Source: Parelaphostrongylus tenuis
Taxonomy: Eukaryota > Nematoda > Chromadorea > Rhabditida > Metastrongylidae
Reading direction: 5' to 3'
Assembly: GCA_019055375.1 (NCBI GenBank)
Contig: JAHQIW010000362.1
Location: 160,336 to 224,335, forward strand
Length of the DNA stretch: 64,000 bases
Positions 25,801 to 40,800 of the stretch are shown in pieces. Under the pieces are notes generated by a model, which saw only the letters and a list, made by a program, of their open reading frames with translations, was not told where the DNA came from and searched no databases. The translations under genes were made by a program, and so were the position numbers. Every line of letters begins with the position of its first letter. Within the stretch, counting starts at the first letter, position 1.

Positions 25801-28800
25801 TGATTCTAGTGCTGCGTTTATTTAGTGAAAAGGCAATTTCTCTCGTGCGACAGGGAAAATAAGATAGAGTCAAATACGCCGCGCATTTGCTTGTCGGCCG
25901 CTTTAGTAACCGTGCGTCGATGACGCTGAAGGGACTCACATGTGCAGCGCGACTTTCGTTATTGAATTTGGGATTTTTCCCCGCTTTGGAAAAAAAAACT
26001 CCAAAGAAAACGTGTGACTCTAAATTTCAAAGATTTTCGCTACACGCGCATATGCTTTTTGTGCTTCCAGCGAATTACAAGCGTGATCAAAATGAAAGTG
26101 CCCAGCGGGTGTAAAACATATCTTTATTTTGAATGCTACAGTGCTATAAAAAGGCCTTCTTAAAAAACAAGTATTGTTATGGATTTACAATGATTTGGGT
26201 TTTCGAATGAATGCCATCCAATGGAATTCTTCGTCCAGAAAAAAAGATCCGTGCAAAAAACTCTTTCCAGTAACGAAATTGCATCCTTCGTTCTATAGGA
26301 GAAACTTCGCTATTTGGTGGTTTTTCAATCATTTGGTACAGTCCTCGGAGAAATGCTTAGCAATTAATTTCCAACTTTTTTTTTTCATCGTGCTTTGGTC
26401 TTAAATGCAGAAATCACTGCATACAGCTTTCGATTAGAACAAATAGCTAAAACTTTCTGTTCTTTGGAAAAAAGCACAAAAGTAGTTGCAAGATAAGAGC
26501 TAAACTTGAATTTTCAGGTACATACAAGTACCTTTCTGAGGGTTTCGGTGGTTGTTAGCACTCAACCGTAAACGAGATTGGCCTATGGAACACAATTCGC
26601 CATGAAATCAAACAAGCCGGATACTTTCTCGTTATCTAGATCCATTTTTCAACCTTTCGAGAACAGAGAATTTTCCATTTTTTTCTAGAATTTTCAGTAT
26701 TTCATCGATAGCTCAAAACGTGGCGATTTCGATACCATGTTTGGTCTCCAAAAAGACTTATTAATGTGCTGCAGTAGCGGAAATAAAATTGAGTTTCACA
26801 CTTGGCGCGCATTTTCATCTCGGCTAGGGTCTGTAGATGGCTGTATGAATGAGATTTTGCAATATTAGAAACAAGCGGTGAATGGGCAAAAAGAAGATCA
26901 CGTTTTGCACTCCCTTAGCCTTGGGCTTCACAGCCAGTCTGTCTGTTCGACAATATAATAAGGAAATAAAAGTCTAAGCTCGTATCACGACTAGACAAAG
27001 TTACTTCTGTATTTTCAATATAAGGTCAAAAACTTCAGCGAGACGGAGGAAATTCCCCTAAATATATGACGAACATCGTGCCCTTTCAAAGCGTGAGATT
27101 GCTAAACGTAATGCGATTCGCGAGGCGCACGATAACGTGCGTCAAAGGTGAAATGTAATCTTTTTTGGCTGCTACAGCGCATTTTCAATTTTTTTTCGGA
27201 AACCAGGCACACTTTCAAAGTCGCTTCAATCATTGATTACCAAAGGTGCAGGAGAGGAGTTCCGTTCAGTGAAAAGAGGGCCAAAACAAGGTTGTGAGTG
27301 AAACTCAATTATTTTTTCGCTGCTACAACGCAATGAAGAGACTTTATCAAGAAACAAACAATTGGAATTGTCAAAATTTGACTTGTTGAATAACTGCTGA
27401 AAGTCTGAAATAAGCAGGAAAGGCTCTGCTTCGAAAGCATTGAAATATGGATTGAGATAGGGGAAAAATACTTAAGCAGCTATACTTCACACCGTGTCCT
27501 GCAGTTAAAAAAGAATTAACCAGAAAATAAAGTTCAAAAGAAAAGGACTCAAATAATTACAAAAGGAAAAAATGGCAAAAATTGTCAGTTGTTTCACGTA
27601 TATCTTACTATCATTTCTCACAAAATTTTCTTTCAGGAAGCGTTCGACATAATGAAATTTAGTCAAAAGGAAAAGGATGACTTGTTTGCGATAACAGCCG
27701 GTTAGTAACAGAAGCCATGTCCTATTTTTATAATAGATATCTTACCGTTATGAGTGCTTTGCGGTATTTCTGCAGTTCATAGCTTTGTATATTTGCACAA
27801 GATGGTCCTTTGCATTTCTAACCTACTTTTATAGTGAGGAAAAAGTTCAAAATGTTTAGGTATCATGCACATGGGAGAGCTGAAGATGAAACAAAGACCA
27901 CGAGAGGAACAAGCTGAGCTAGAAAATGGCAAAGGTTTGTACGATAATTCTAGACTTAGTGACTTCCACGCCTCCTTTATGCTAAAGCTTTCGAAATTTC
28001 ATGACTGATCAATGAAACAGCACCTATACTTTCTATCAGAAAATCATTACTTTCTTAATAATACTTCTTCACGCTCGAAACAAGATTATCTATTATCGCT
28101 ATCATTTTCAGACTCACTGGGTTAATTTCTATTCTAATTAGGTTTTGGTCTTATTCTTATCATTAAAAATGCTGTCAACAATCAAAGTGTTTTTGTTATA
28201 GAGGGAGAACTTGCCTGCAAACTTTTCCATGTGGATTTCGAGAAGTTTGTCGGGTCTTTACTTAAGCCACGAGTGAAAGTCGGCTCAGAATGGGTCAACA
28301 AGGGACAAAAATCTCGAACAGGTCAGTGTTAGAATAGCAAATCTTCGATTGTCAAAATCAGCCAACATGCCATTAAAAAGACTACAAGAAGTGTCGATTA
28401 ATTCACTCGTTTAGTGAGACACGTTACTCTTCCAGTCTTTTTCTCAGAAAAATTCTAAATTTAGTGGCTTCCAAACGTTTTATGGAAGCTTTCCCATTAT
28501 GCAGAGAACGAAACAATAGCTTTTTTTTAAGGTGAACTGGGCATTGGGTGCTCTTGCCAAGGCGTTGTATGCTCGAATGTTCACATGGCTGATAAACAGG
28601 TTAACTTTTCTGCAAAACATATTAAAAAAAAGATTAAAGTAAATGTTCTGAAACCTTCAATCATCAAAATAGTGAGAGGTAATGTGCTGAAGCAGTGTAT
28701 CTGACGCAGCGGTTAGAGGAACTCTGCGTCACATGTGGTCGACAAATCAGAGGTCGCTGTTCGATCCGCGCTGAAGATTCACCAAGACTTCCATCACTCC

Positions 28801-31800
28801 GGGCTCGGTGAATTGGTGCCAGATTTGTCTGGGAGGAATTTAGCACTTAGCTGACATATGCATTACGCCACGCCATTACATTGTAAAGGTTATATTTAAG
28901 TTCGATCACCTCGAACGCCTTTAGATGACGAGTCCGTGTCGCATCCTCAGGAATTGATTAGCGCCATGAACTTCATTCTTTATTCTTCCGTTAAACTCAA
29001 ATGTGAAAAAGTAAAAGTCTCCCACTAAAAACAGTTGGACTGTTGTGCTAGCAAGAAATGTATCACTTCATGGTACTGAAGCCTCTAACCGCCGTATATG
29101 GGAGTATTGCTTCAGATTGAGCAGTGAAGTCGGATACGGTACGTTCTCACTGAAGATATAACATTTGAAACTGATATTGAATGAAATTACTTGATTCAAA
29201 AACCCGTGCGATGGAAGAGTCGGCAAGCAATCATTTCCTAGTTTATCTCTAAAAACAATGGAAATGAAAGTTTTACGCCAAACCAAAGATTGATTCGTCT
29301 CAACTCCTCCGAGATGGAGAATCTACTGGGTAATTTTGAAGCAGAACACAGGCAAACGGAGATTTTACAAGATCCCGGTTTAAGCAAATGTTCGCTTGAC
29401 GGATTTCTAGCAATGCAGATAAAATGTACGAACCCATGAGAATTCTGGTAGATCAAGAATAAGAAGAAAACGAATTATCCAATTTCACATTAGGGATTCT
29501 CAGTTTAGTTTTTATTTTCATTTTAATTCGTTTTTTTTTGTTTTTTGAATCCTGCCAGCTATTTAGATGTAACAAAACTCTGGACGCTCATGATCTCCCC
29601 CGCGATTTCTTCATTGGTGTTCTCGATATTGCAGGTTTTCGAGATCTTCGATGTGAGTTAATTAGATAAGATTCTGTGGTTCCAGAAGTTTATGCTGCTT
29701 CTTGTATATTATGTGGCAGAAATATATAGAAGCGATCCTATCGCTGGACAAAGCCTTACATCTTATTTTCAAGAGTTCAATCAGAAGCTCAAATCTCTGG
29801 CTAGTGTGTCTACGTGACCGCTTTTTAGAAAAAGCCTTTCCATTACGCTGTAGGCAGGACTAGAACTATTTCCTATAATTCTGAACAAACATTTCGGCGT
29901 ATTCTATTGCTGATGGTTATCTGGAATCATTACAGTGTGGCAGGCAAAATAAGATCAAGTTTCACATACGTGGCGCATTTGCTTGACGGTTAGTGTGTGT
30001 ACTGGTCGTTTATTCCACACAGAGATCGATCGATCAAGATAGCGTGACTCACATGTGTAGTGCAATTTTTAATAGTTATTCTAGGACTTTATTCTGCTTC
30101 CTAAAGAAACTCCAGATAAGACGTATGACTCCGATGCTATAAGATATTCTTTACACGTTCATGCGTTGTTCGTACTTCCAGCGAAGTAATAGTAAAATCG
30201 CACGACTGATGTAAAGCATAATTTTGTTTTGAATGCTGCAACGTTATAAAACAGCTTTTCTGGAAAACTACTGCGTAGCGCAATAGCCAGAAATGTAAGC
30301 TCTCCAATGACTTTTTAAAGTCCAATGTAAAGTTTTTGTCTAGCAAAAAGGTGTCGTTTCTTCATCTGTCGCCAGATGACACACAAATACTTTTAAGATT
30401 TTTCAGTTTTCTTTGTTTTAGCACAACTCGTTCGAACAACTCTGGATCAATTTCGTCAATGAAAAACTTCAACAATTCTTCAATCATCATATGTTTGTAC
30501 TTGAGCAAGAAGAATATTCCCGTGAAAGTATTCGTTGGGAATTTATCGATTTCGGCCTTGATCTACAAGCATGTATTGATCTTATTGAAAAAGTAGGTTT
30601 ATCAACTGGGATCCATAATGCCGAAAACTGAGGGAAAGATACAACTGTCCGCTGAAAAACAATGATATTTGGAATACTACTCTGCTTACATGTAACTTTG
30701 CTCATCCGCATGGAACAAAACAACTTTTCCCTAATAGGATCGATAGGTTTCAGCGTAAAGCTATAAGGTCCATATAGATTCGTTTGATTATAGAACTATA
30801 GAATGCATATAGATAGTTTCGATTTTATTTCTAAGAATTTTTTTCTGACGATGAGTTGGTCCGCAAACCTCTGTATTTCAGCCATTAGGTGTAATCTCAA
30901 TGCTTGACGAAGAATGTATCGTTCCAAAAGCTACAGATTTGACCTTAGCCTCAAAACTTAACGATCAACATCTTGGGAAGCATCCAAATTTCCAGAAACC
31001 ACGACCGCCGAAAGGGAAACAGGTGAGTGCTGAGCTAACAGCTGAGCTGCAAAATATTTACATTGCTCGTTTGGACTTGATGGACGGCAGATTGCATTAT
31101 GATACATCCATAAAATCGATCCGACAAACAAGTCATGCCTCTTAAAATGAGAAAAAAATCGTTATCAAATGTTATTTCTGAATGCGTTTCGAATAAAATC
31201 TTACAACTGCTTAGTACTAACCTTGTTCGAATACTTGCGTGTGGCCATGTGCATGTGGCTCATCGTTAGATTACTGGTAACGACATTCGGATTCGCGTTG
31301 ACGCATTCTACAAAGGGTTCACCACGAGTTGTACAAAACCTGTTCCCAACCTAGCGGAATGATTTTCTTCATATTTTCTGTAGTCTCTGAGCTGGGAAAT
31401 TGATTGAGTAATTCTCTGAGGATGTCAATCGGAAATTGGAGTCTTTGTTTTCCAATGGGGTACAAACTTTCGCCACCTGCTCAAAGACTTTTGTATTTTA
31501 GCTCTTATAAGAAAGTAAGTGGTAAAAACGTAGGGAAAACCAGTCGCCACAAGACGAGATTTAAGATGTTGTTAACGTTGTTTTTATTAAGGACGAAGCA
31601 CATTTTGCTATAATTCACTATGCAGGTACAGTAGGATACAATGTTAAGGGATGGTTGGAAAAGAACAAGGTTTGTGGATGATTCATCTTAATGACTACTT
31701 TAATATCGTATTGTACCGCTTTTTATTCAGGATCCCCTTAACGACACAGCCGTCACTGTATTGAAAGCTAATAAAGGAAATCAGTTACTGGCAGATCTGT

Positions 31801-34800
31801 GGTCAGACTATAACACTCAAGAAGATATCGTCAATCTTGGCAGAAAAGCTCCAGGAAAAAAGGTGAATGCTTGGTGTTCATGAGCACTTTTATACATAAT
31901 TTGAGCCTCTCGAAAAGAATCATAACAAAAGATTAGAATCACAGTGGATTTTGAACAATTGTGAGCCAAAATGTTTGAATGCAGAATTTGACTGCACTAA
32001 AATATAAAATTTGAAGAAAGGCGGAATACAATCATTATTAATGATGTTCAAGGCTTTAAGAAAAGTCGTAAAGTAAAGAGAAAAATAAACTTGAGAATTC
32101 GTGGTAAAATCTCTTCAGTCGTCCAATATCCCAAGGCGATGAGATATTGTGATGTTCGTTACGGCTAAGTTAAGCCTTTCATGAGGCGTGTTATGACACT
32201 TATACTGTGCAATACACATGTTTCGGCCTTGCAGCCTAGTCACACATGCCTTTCGTTTGAGCCAATCCCTTTACTAAAAGGACCTCCGTAAATAAAGGAA
32301 TTGTTGATGAACATGTTACAGCGCGTGTAAAGTCAATATTCCTTCACTCACGGAACATAAAAGTTCATGTCTAGTGATATGACCACCAGACATTGCAGTG
32401 ATTATCAGTCAGTTACTCTAGGCTGGTATTTTTGATAATACCTACATAATCAACTGTTTTTTTACTTTCATTATACAATGAAATAATGGCACTGATCTCT
32501 CAAAACAGAATTATTTAGGGCAAATCCGCATCGTTCATGACGGTATCAATGATCTACCGCGAATCACTGACCAATCTCATTCATATGCTGCATCAAACGC
32601 ATCCCCACTTTATTCGTTGCATCATTCCTAATGAACACAAACAAAGCGGTAAGGTGCTATCGTAATCTGAAAGCTTGCTGCATCATAGGACCAGTACCGA
32701 ACTTTTGCTCGTCAGTATAACGAGGAAGTGGGACAGATTTTTGACTGAGCTTCCTTCTAAACGTCATTTAAAATCTATTACAACCGTCTCGTCTTCTATA
32801 TAAGTTTTCCAAAACTTTCAGACTCTTCATGGACATCTATATACTTTTGTATACGTACGATACGGTATTCGTGTCTCTGAGACAATTTTCTGAGCCCTTC
32901 GAGCCGTTTTTTGAACCTTCCGATTTTTGTGAACAGTAGAGCGATGGCGTCAAGAAAATAGTTCGCTCGTGTGAAATGATTACTGATCTTCGGCACTTTA
33001 ATGATCCGTCTTTACAGTGTTTTCCTTTTCATTGTGCGTATCCAGTATCATGGCCATTCAATTCTTTTTCGTCTTCTTCATAAACGGTGATGAATGCCGC
33101 CCAACCTGAATATCCTCGAGACTGGAAGGAGACGTGCTCACCAGCTCCGTTGCTGACTGACCGGAGAGTGTTGAGGGCGGGGTTTAGCCCGTTTAGCCCG
33201 CGCGCAGCGCGACTAGTGTTACAACCACTCGGCGATGAGTCCCCCGATTAGTCGGTCAACAGGTCTAAATGGGGTGGCGCAAGTGGTCGAGTGATTAGTG
33301 ATTCAGAGTACCAAGAATTTATTCAGGAGGAAAGATAACGATTCAACGCCTCATTCCCAAAACTCCTCTCGCAATCATGTGGGAATACCTCAGCGTGGCT
33401 ATTTTCATGACTGTAAGGAGATTTGACTCAATTCACGACTACATGAACGATACGAAGTCCTCACGCACTAGCCGAAACAACACAAAAATATATATGAATG
33501 CCTTTGGAAGGATGACTGCAAGGAAGCGAATCGAATAGTAGAATTACTGGAATCCCGCCCAATAGAATGTGATCAGGGGCCGTGTAAATTGAATAAAAAA
33601 TGGAAACTGATTTCAATGCACTGACCAATAACTCTGAGATTGGTTGGTTGTCAAAGTTGAAGCTATTTGGATTTATAATTGAGTGAATTAGTTTTCAATT
33701 TTTAGGTGTGATTGAAGCGAATTTGGTGCTTAACCAACTTACTCTGTAACGGTGTACTGGAAGGAATTCGCATTTGCCGTAAAGGTTTTCCCAATCGTAT
33801 GCCCTATTTGGATTTCAGACAAAGGTACGATTGATCATCGTGCAGCAATATTAACACTTTAATTCCGATATAAGGAGATTTTGATTCACAGACGTGCTAA
33901 AAAATTTTTTTCAAGAACCTAGTGTATCATTGAAATCGTCGAGATCTAAGTTATTGAATGATTACTAGAAGTCTTCAAGAAAAAAATTTGTCTAGCTGAA
34001 AATGCTCAAGAGTGGTTTTACTTTTGCTCTCATAACGCATTTAGGAATCCATTTTTAAACATGAAATACATTGCTAAAATTTGCGAGACTCGAGATATCG
34101 AATCGTGGTTGTGAACGCGATATCTTGAAGCCAATGTTGCGAAAATCATCCACGTGTCAGTGTAAGGTATGGGCGCCGCATAAGAAAGGCAATCTTAATA
34201 TCAGTACTAGAGCGCAATAAAAATTGTTAAAAAAATCAAAAAAAAACTGTTAATTTTTCGAGGTTCGCGCTATCAAATAATTATTGCGAGCCTGAATGAA
34301 AAGCTGGGTTCAGCAAAATCGCTGAGTATAAAATATTATTATTACAATGTAGTATAAAAGCCGTTCAGGAGATAGTATACGCCGTTCGAGTTTTGAGATT
34401 CAAGCTATTGAATGGCTACTAAAATGTATAGCAAGAGCAAAATGTACGTCTTTTGGATATGGGTGTGGATAGGGGAAAAGTACTAAAGTTTGGATTCAGA
34501 ACAATTTTAAACTCAGAATAACACTTATACAACCCATGCATAATCTATTTCGTACCATACAAACAATATGACATTCACAGTGCTATGAATATTCCACAAA
34601 CCTTTACACATTACGATGCCTGCGTCATTTGATGGACCTGAGAATTCCCCATTTCAAGTTTATCTTTTTCTAACATAAAACATTCTTCTTCGAAGAAACC
34701 ATAAGAACCGAGCCTGATAATAAAACGATGATCTCAAATACCAGTGCGTTGAACCTCTAGCGATTGCTGATTTGTAAGCGCATTTGAATAGAAAAACGTC

Positions 34801-37800
34801 TGTTCCATAGGCGATTCACGTTCTCACTTTTAGTACTTCAGTTATTAAAAGATTTTTAGCAATTTACGAAAGTCAGCTTGAGACCCTAATTGATTAGTAC
34901 ATATTTGCATGAATGAGTGAAGAAACTTAAGAAGTTTGCCTTCAAGGTTCTTAGAGATAATCGTTGATCATGCTCAGATATGCCTTACTTACTGCTGATG
35001 CGATCAAAAACGCAAAAACTGACAAGGAGGCCGGTGAGATAATTACCTCCGTGCTCACTAACAAGGGATCGCTGAAGGTTGAAGAATTCCAATGTGGTAA
35101 CACTAAGGTACGGTGCCAATGACAGCATTGTGTTTTGCCGAATAGAATTAATAGCATCTCTAACATTTTCCTCAAAAAAGACCCTTTTATAACGCTCTGA
35201 TTCATTCACTCTCATGTGCGTCTCAAGTCTTTAACACTAATTTTGCAAGTTCTTGTGAAATGACTTCTTTTAGGAATATTTAGAATATCGATATAGGAGA
35301 CTATCGATAGTTGCTTGTGCACTATGTGAGCTTCTCAACTCTTCTTCTCAACTGATTGAAGTCTGCTAACAAGATGCATGCAATAACTTTCGTCTTTACT
35401 AACTATGATTTTGCTAATCATTGAACGACTCCGGCGACTACTACAAAAATCTCCATCATATCCCTTGTAAGTCAACGTTTTAGTAAAAGAATAAAGGACA
35501 GAGCTCTCGGCGTTGAGCAATCCCTTATGGATGCGCCGTGCATTCGTCTTCAATTTTTGACTTCTGATTTGAGGTGATTGAATGTATATCTGGCCCTTAC
35601 AATGAATCGCGGTGGCCTCTCGCTGTACCGCGTCAGTGCTGCTTATCCTCCCAAACACGTCTGAGACCAGTTCGGCACCAATTTACCGATCCTGAAGGGA
35701 TGGATGGCTTGGTGAGCCATGAGCGCGGAATCGAACCATTGCCTTCGTGTGCGACGCAGAGCACTTCTGACCACTGCGCCATATGCGCTCCTGTTTCTAA
35801 GTAAGCTCTGCTTGATTAAAGAACACAATGGGAATCATATCTTTGCACCAATAACTCTATTAGTATTACTTTCTCTGCTTTATATGTAGCTATGAACTTC
35901 TCAAAGAACTCTCACGCGACGCTTGTTCTTTCCTTGATGGGCTTGTGATTAGATGTTGACCTCCTTCACAAACTTTGTTGAGAGGTCAAGCCCTCAAAAT
36001 GCGCGTGTGGCGCAGTGGTTAGAGGTGCACTGTAACACACATGGTCGAAGATTCGATCGCACGCTTTTTTAGGCTCACCAAGCCTTCATGTCTCCGGGGT
36101 GACTAAATTGGTACTATACTTTTCTGGCGGAATAGAGGAGGGGGAGGATTGGCACCATTGACTTGATAATCTCCAGGCAACCACAAGTTTTAGTAAAGAT
36201 CAGGTATAAGTTCACACACCTCAAACGATATTGGATGAAGATGAACGCATGAGGCATTTCTAAAGGATTAGTCAACGCCGAAATCTTCATCTAGTTTTTT
36301 TAGGAATGCCTAATTGTAACATCACCTTCTATGAATTCTAATCTATCGTGAGATCCAACTAAGGTGGTCAAAAGATCGAAGCCACTATGTCTCAACTTCA
36401 AATCTATACACCGTGTTTCAGGTATTCTTCAAAGCCGGTGTCTTGGCTCATCTCGAAGAGCTACGCGAAGGTGTGCTGTCAGTGATCATCACCAAATTTC
36501 AATCCGCTTGTCGACACTATTTGGCATTGTGCGATTATAAGAGAAAAATCGACCAAAAGTGAATTAGTAACATTTTTCAAAATATATTGGATTATATATC
36601 TTCGAATGCTGGGTGGTTTCCAAATCACTGCAAGCCAGGCGGTATTTTAACCAGCATTTGAACCATGTCAAAGGTGTGTGCTGCCACTATAACGCGACCC
36701 CAGTTTTATTACCACTCTCCTATTTATAAAATACAAAGCTGTCAGCAATTAACCCTTAAAGATTTGATCTTGTGGACACATATTGTAGGTTAAGCCAGTC
36801 AAGCTGACATCTATTGGGCATATATAACCCACATTTAGCGATGTTATGATGTTGTGAATATATCTAAGAATGGTGAGTGATGCAGAACATCGATCCCAGA
36901 AGAGAGCGAACCCGCGTTTCGCCCATACTGGAGGCGCCCGCGTCAGTGGGGCTACTCATTTCCTCGATATAAGGATGCAAGGATTGGAAGAGCGATGGCA
37001 GAGCGGTAGCCTCGGTGGTGTAATGATAGCAATCGCTCACAGTATGGATTAAACGTGGTAACTCTCACCTAGGGTTGTAACTTTTGCATATCACTAGGCA
37101 TCCTTGAATAAATAATTTTGATGTGATAGCAGTAGCATGAGAGCGCCAAAAGAGAGAAAATTTGTAAATTGTACTAAACTCTCCTAAACTACTAGTTAAA
37201 ACAAATTAAAGAAAAGATTGGGGGCTTTATAGTAATGTAAAGTGTAATTGAGTAGTGGCCAGTAGTTTAACTAAAAAGAAGAAAAGTCGATCGCACAGCA
37301 CCGGCTGGCTTACCTCTTAAACAATCGTAACGCATTTGATTTGAGCAAGGAGAAGTGACTGCATGAGGAATTGGTCAACACAGTGAACCATTGGAGCCTA
37401 TTCTACCCTCTTACATAAGTTCGGCGCCAATTCGACAGCTCTGGAAGGGAACGAAGACTGTTTGTCTGCCGCAAAGCATCCATAACCGTCAAGTCCACAC
37501 TAGCTCATGATATAATTAGCCGTAATTATTCAAATACATCATGGTATCCATATGTATGTTCAGTTATATTGCAGAGTCGGACTTCTTGTCATACAACGCA
37601 ATGTTCGAGCCTGGTGTACACTTCGCACATGGCATTGGTTTCAAACTGTATGGTAAGGTCAAGCCACTCATCAAAGGGAGCAAAAAAGAAGAGGAAATGG
37701 AGATGCTGAAGAAAAAGTTAGTTATTTCAATTTGACATTTTTATCTAAAGTGGTAATGCCCCTATCTAAGTGGGAGTCTTATGGAAAAGCAGTACGTTGA

Positions 37801-40800
37801 AGGGTAATTACCATGCTTAATGCGACTGAAATCTAGGTTTGGTGGATTTTTCCAATAAAGTAATGGAGGTGTTTACCTAATTAGGTTGTGCACAATTTAA
37901 TCTTCTTAGGCTTTGAGGAAGGTGAAACCGTCGAAACGTCAATTGTTTGGATAACTTCAATTGTACAAGCCCCGTCTTTGGCTCAAAAAAATGAAAGCCA
38001 TAAAAAGGTAAAAAGATAAAGCTCTCGGGGTTGATCAGTCCCTGAAGGATGTACCCACGCAATCGTCTTCAATTTTCAACTTCGTCTGATGATTGAATGC
38101 ATATGTGGCTTTTCAAAAATGACTCGCGATGGCCTCCCACTGTATCAGCTCAGTGCTGCTTATCGTCCCAGACATGTCTGCGATGAGTTCGGCACCAATT
38201 TACCGATCCAGGAGAAATTGATGGCTCGGTGAACCATATGCGCGAGATCGAACCATTGACTTTTTGTGTGACGCAGAGCACCTCTGACCACTGCGCCACA
38301 TATTTAAACTAAGAAACTATATTAATTACTATTAATATAACTGCTAGTACTATATTATTACTAGTTGTACAAATATGACTCCTCTGCTTTTCTTGCCCTA
38401 ATAATAACAAAAATAAAGATATGCCAATTTTTTGTTTGAAGGGGCGTTAAAAACGTTATTTATTTGGTGCGGAAGGATTTAGGATTTTTTTTACATGCAA
38501 AATATTTCATGTAATAGATTCTATGAGACTATGAAGATGACGACTTTAAGACGAGAAAAACTCTTTCCTCAAATTTGCGAATTTGTAATTAAAATTTGGT
38601 AATTTCAAAAGGGAATTTGACGATGCAGTGTCGGGAGAGTAAGGCGGATAAGGTGAAACCTTCTGAAATCTTTTACTTCAACTCTCTTAACATTTTCAAT
38701 CGGATTGCAACATGATCTCAATAATTATCATGCAGCGAAATTGCACAGTTCGTGACGTTTGAATTTTTTCTTGTATGAATTCTGTAAAGAACATGGCATA
38801 ATCTCGGTATCGTTCAATTGCACATTTTTTTTTCTGCGAACATTTTGGTATACAACTTGCCTGCACTTATTTTAACATGGAGCCCGCTCCAGCTCCATTA
38901 ATCTTGCGCGCTGCTTCACTACGTCCTTTTCCCATACTCGCCACTCGTACATGAGTAGCAAGCGAACTTGTTCGCACGTATACCAAAATGTTCGGAAGGA
39001 AATGCGCATTTCAATGATACCAAAATCAAGTAATTTCAGTTACTTCTGATTAATAAATCTGCAGAGTAAGCACCTTTCGAGTACCTTTCGAGTTGTTTAA
39101 CATTTTTTTTTCTCACACATAACTCATTATCTCATTTTATTGTAGGGATCCCAGCACTTTTAGTATTATCGTCGTTCCATCGTAATCATCCTTCTAAAGA
39201 TGTTTGAATATGCGCTTATACGGCTTTTGTGATGATTTCGGCGATTTTTTAGGTGGAGTAGATTGTAGAGTCTTCGTAGAGCAAATCTCCTTACATTAGG
39301 GTTATACCTGAACTGGAGCTTTCGTAGTCGTTACTTGACTGCAGAGGAGAGTTTGGGAGGAGATAGAACCAGTGCCCCCACTTCCGATGGCCCGCTTCGC
39401 TAACCACTCGACCACAGCCTCCTCCCCATCCTCCTCCTCGTCCTCCTCTCCCACGTTATTATATGACATTCGAACTGACTCTTGCTCTCATTTCTCCTTT
39501 TCTATTTATCTTACCCAATGTTTTTATAATAAGGAAATTCATTATACATATGAATTAAACTGATGCTCATAATTTGCACAACTACTTTTTCAGATATAAA
39601 GAACTTGAGGAAAGTCGTCATGCCGAAGAATGCAAACGAAAAGACGTCGAAGCCGAAAATACCCGCCTTCAGGTGAACATCGATTCGTTTTATAACAAAA
39701 GAAATCTTTCAGGTAGCAAAAGAATAAGAGTATCTATCCAGGCTGAGAAGCAAGCGATACTCATGCAATTAGAGCGAGAACGTGATGAAATTTCTGAGAT
39801 TGAAGAACGCAGTGCGAAATTACTTGCACAAAAATCGGAAGTCGAAAAAACAGGTACCTTAATCTCGATTAAACAGTGCTACCGTACGTTTAATCTATTT
39901 AATTCAGCTGAGAAATATTCTTGATATTAACTTCACAGCTTTCGACTCTTAGAGTAATCAAAGTGGAAAAGAAATGCATCAAGGCTAAGAACCGTTATTC
40001 AAAAGTAGCTTTGCTCTTTTTTTCTTCCAGATTTGATTCATTTTGACAAAAGCATTTTGCAGATTGAATTTTTCTACAAATCACTTTTGATAATGACTAC
40101 GTTATTGTTTACTGAAATTATCAATGTTCAAGAATAATGCTACATTCTAGAATGCAGATCTCAGTGATCAACTTGCGGATCAAGAAGAACGAAACGAGGC
40201 GTTGACTAAGGCAAGAAAGAAGGTAAGAAAGATGAAATCGTCTCTTTTTCCATGTTTCTTGTTCGCAAATACTATACAGTTGTTTTTATGCTGAACAAGA
40301 TAACGAAACACTAAAGAAGACGATGACTGATTTACAAACAACGGTGAAAAAACAAGAAAGTGAAAAGCAAGCCAAAGATCATCAGATTCGATGCCTACAG
40401 GTGAGTGGGAATATAAGAAAGCATCGAAGCAAATAAATGGGGCATCGAAATTCTAGGACGAGATAGCCTCACAAGATGAACTTCTCTCAAAGATCAACAA
40501 AGAGAAGAAGCACCAGGAGGAGGTAACTCAGTACGATACAAAACTTTTCCATTTGTAATATTTTCTTATAATTATAAAAGAAAACCTCTCTTAAAATCCA
40601 CAACATATCCACTCATTTTCTTTAAGCAAACACTAGATTGATTTAATATTTTTGTTCCCAAAAGCTGATAGTTCGACTGATTACGCCTTCTTCATGGCCT
40701 AAAATGATCAAATTGACTGCAACGTGTTGGCCAAAGGCCTCCATAACCAAGACAGAAAACCGCGAAACTCAGATTTCATTCGCATTACAAACAAAAAAAC

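Noticed and set aside
40158..40222. Alternative start of exon 26 after ATGCAG
   Set aside because: It avoids an indel in exon 25 but shortens the rod by two residues and breaks heptad register; the 40151 start keeps it.
40290..40300. Minor-class (AT-AC) intron before exon 27
   Set aside because: The donor is an ordinary GTAAGA and Caenorhabditis-type nematodes lack the minor spliceosome.
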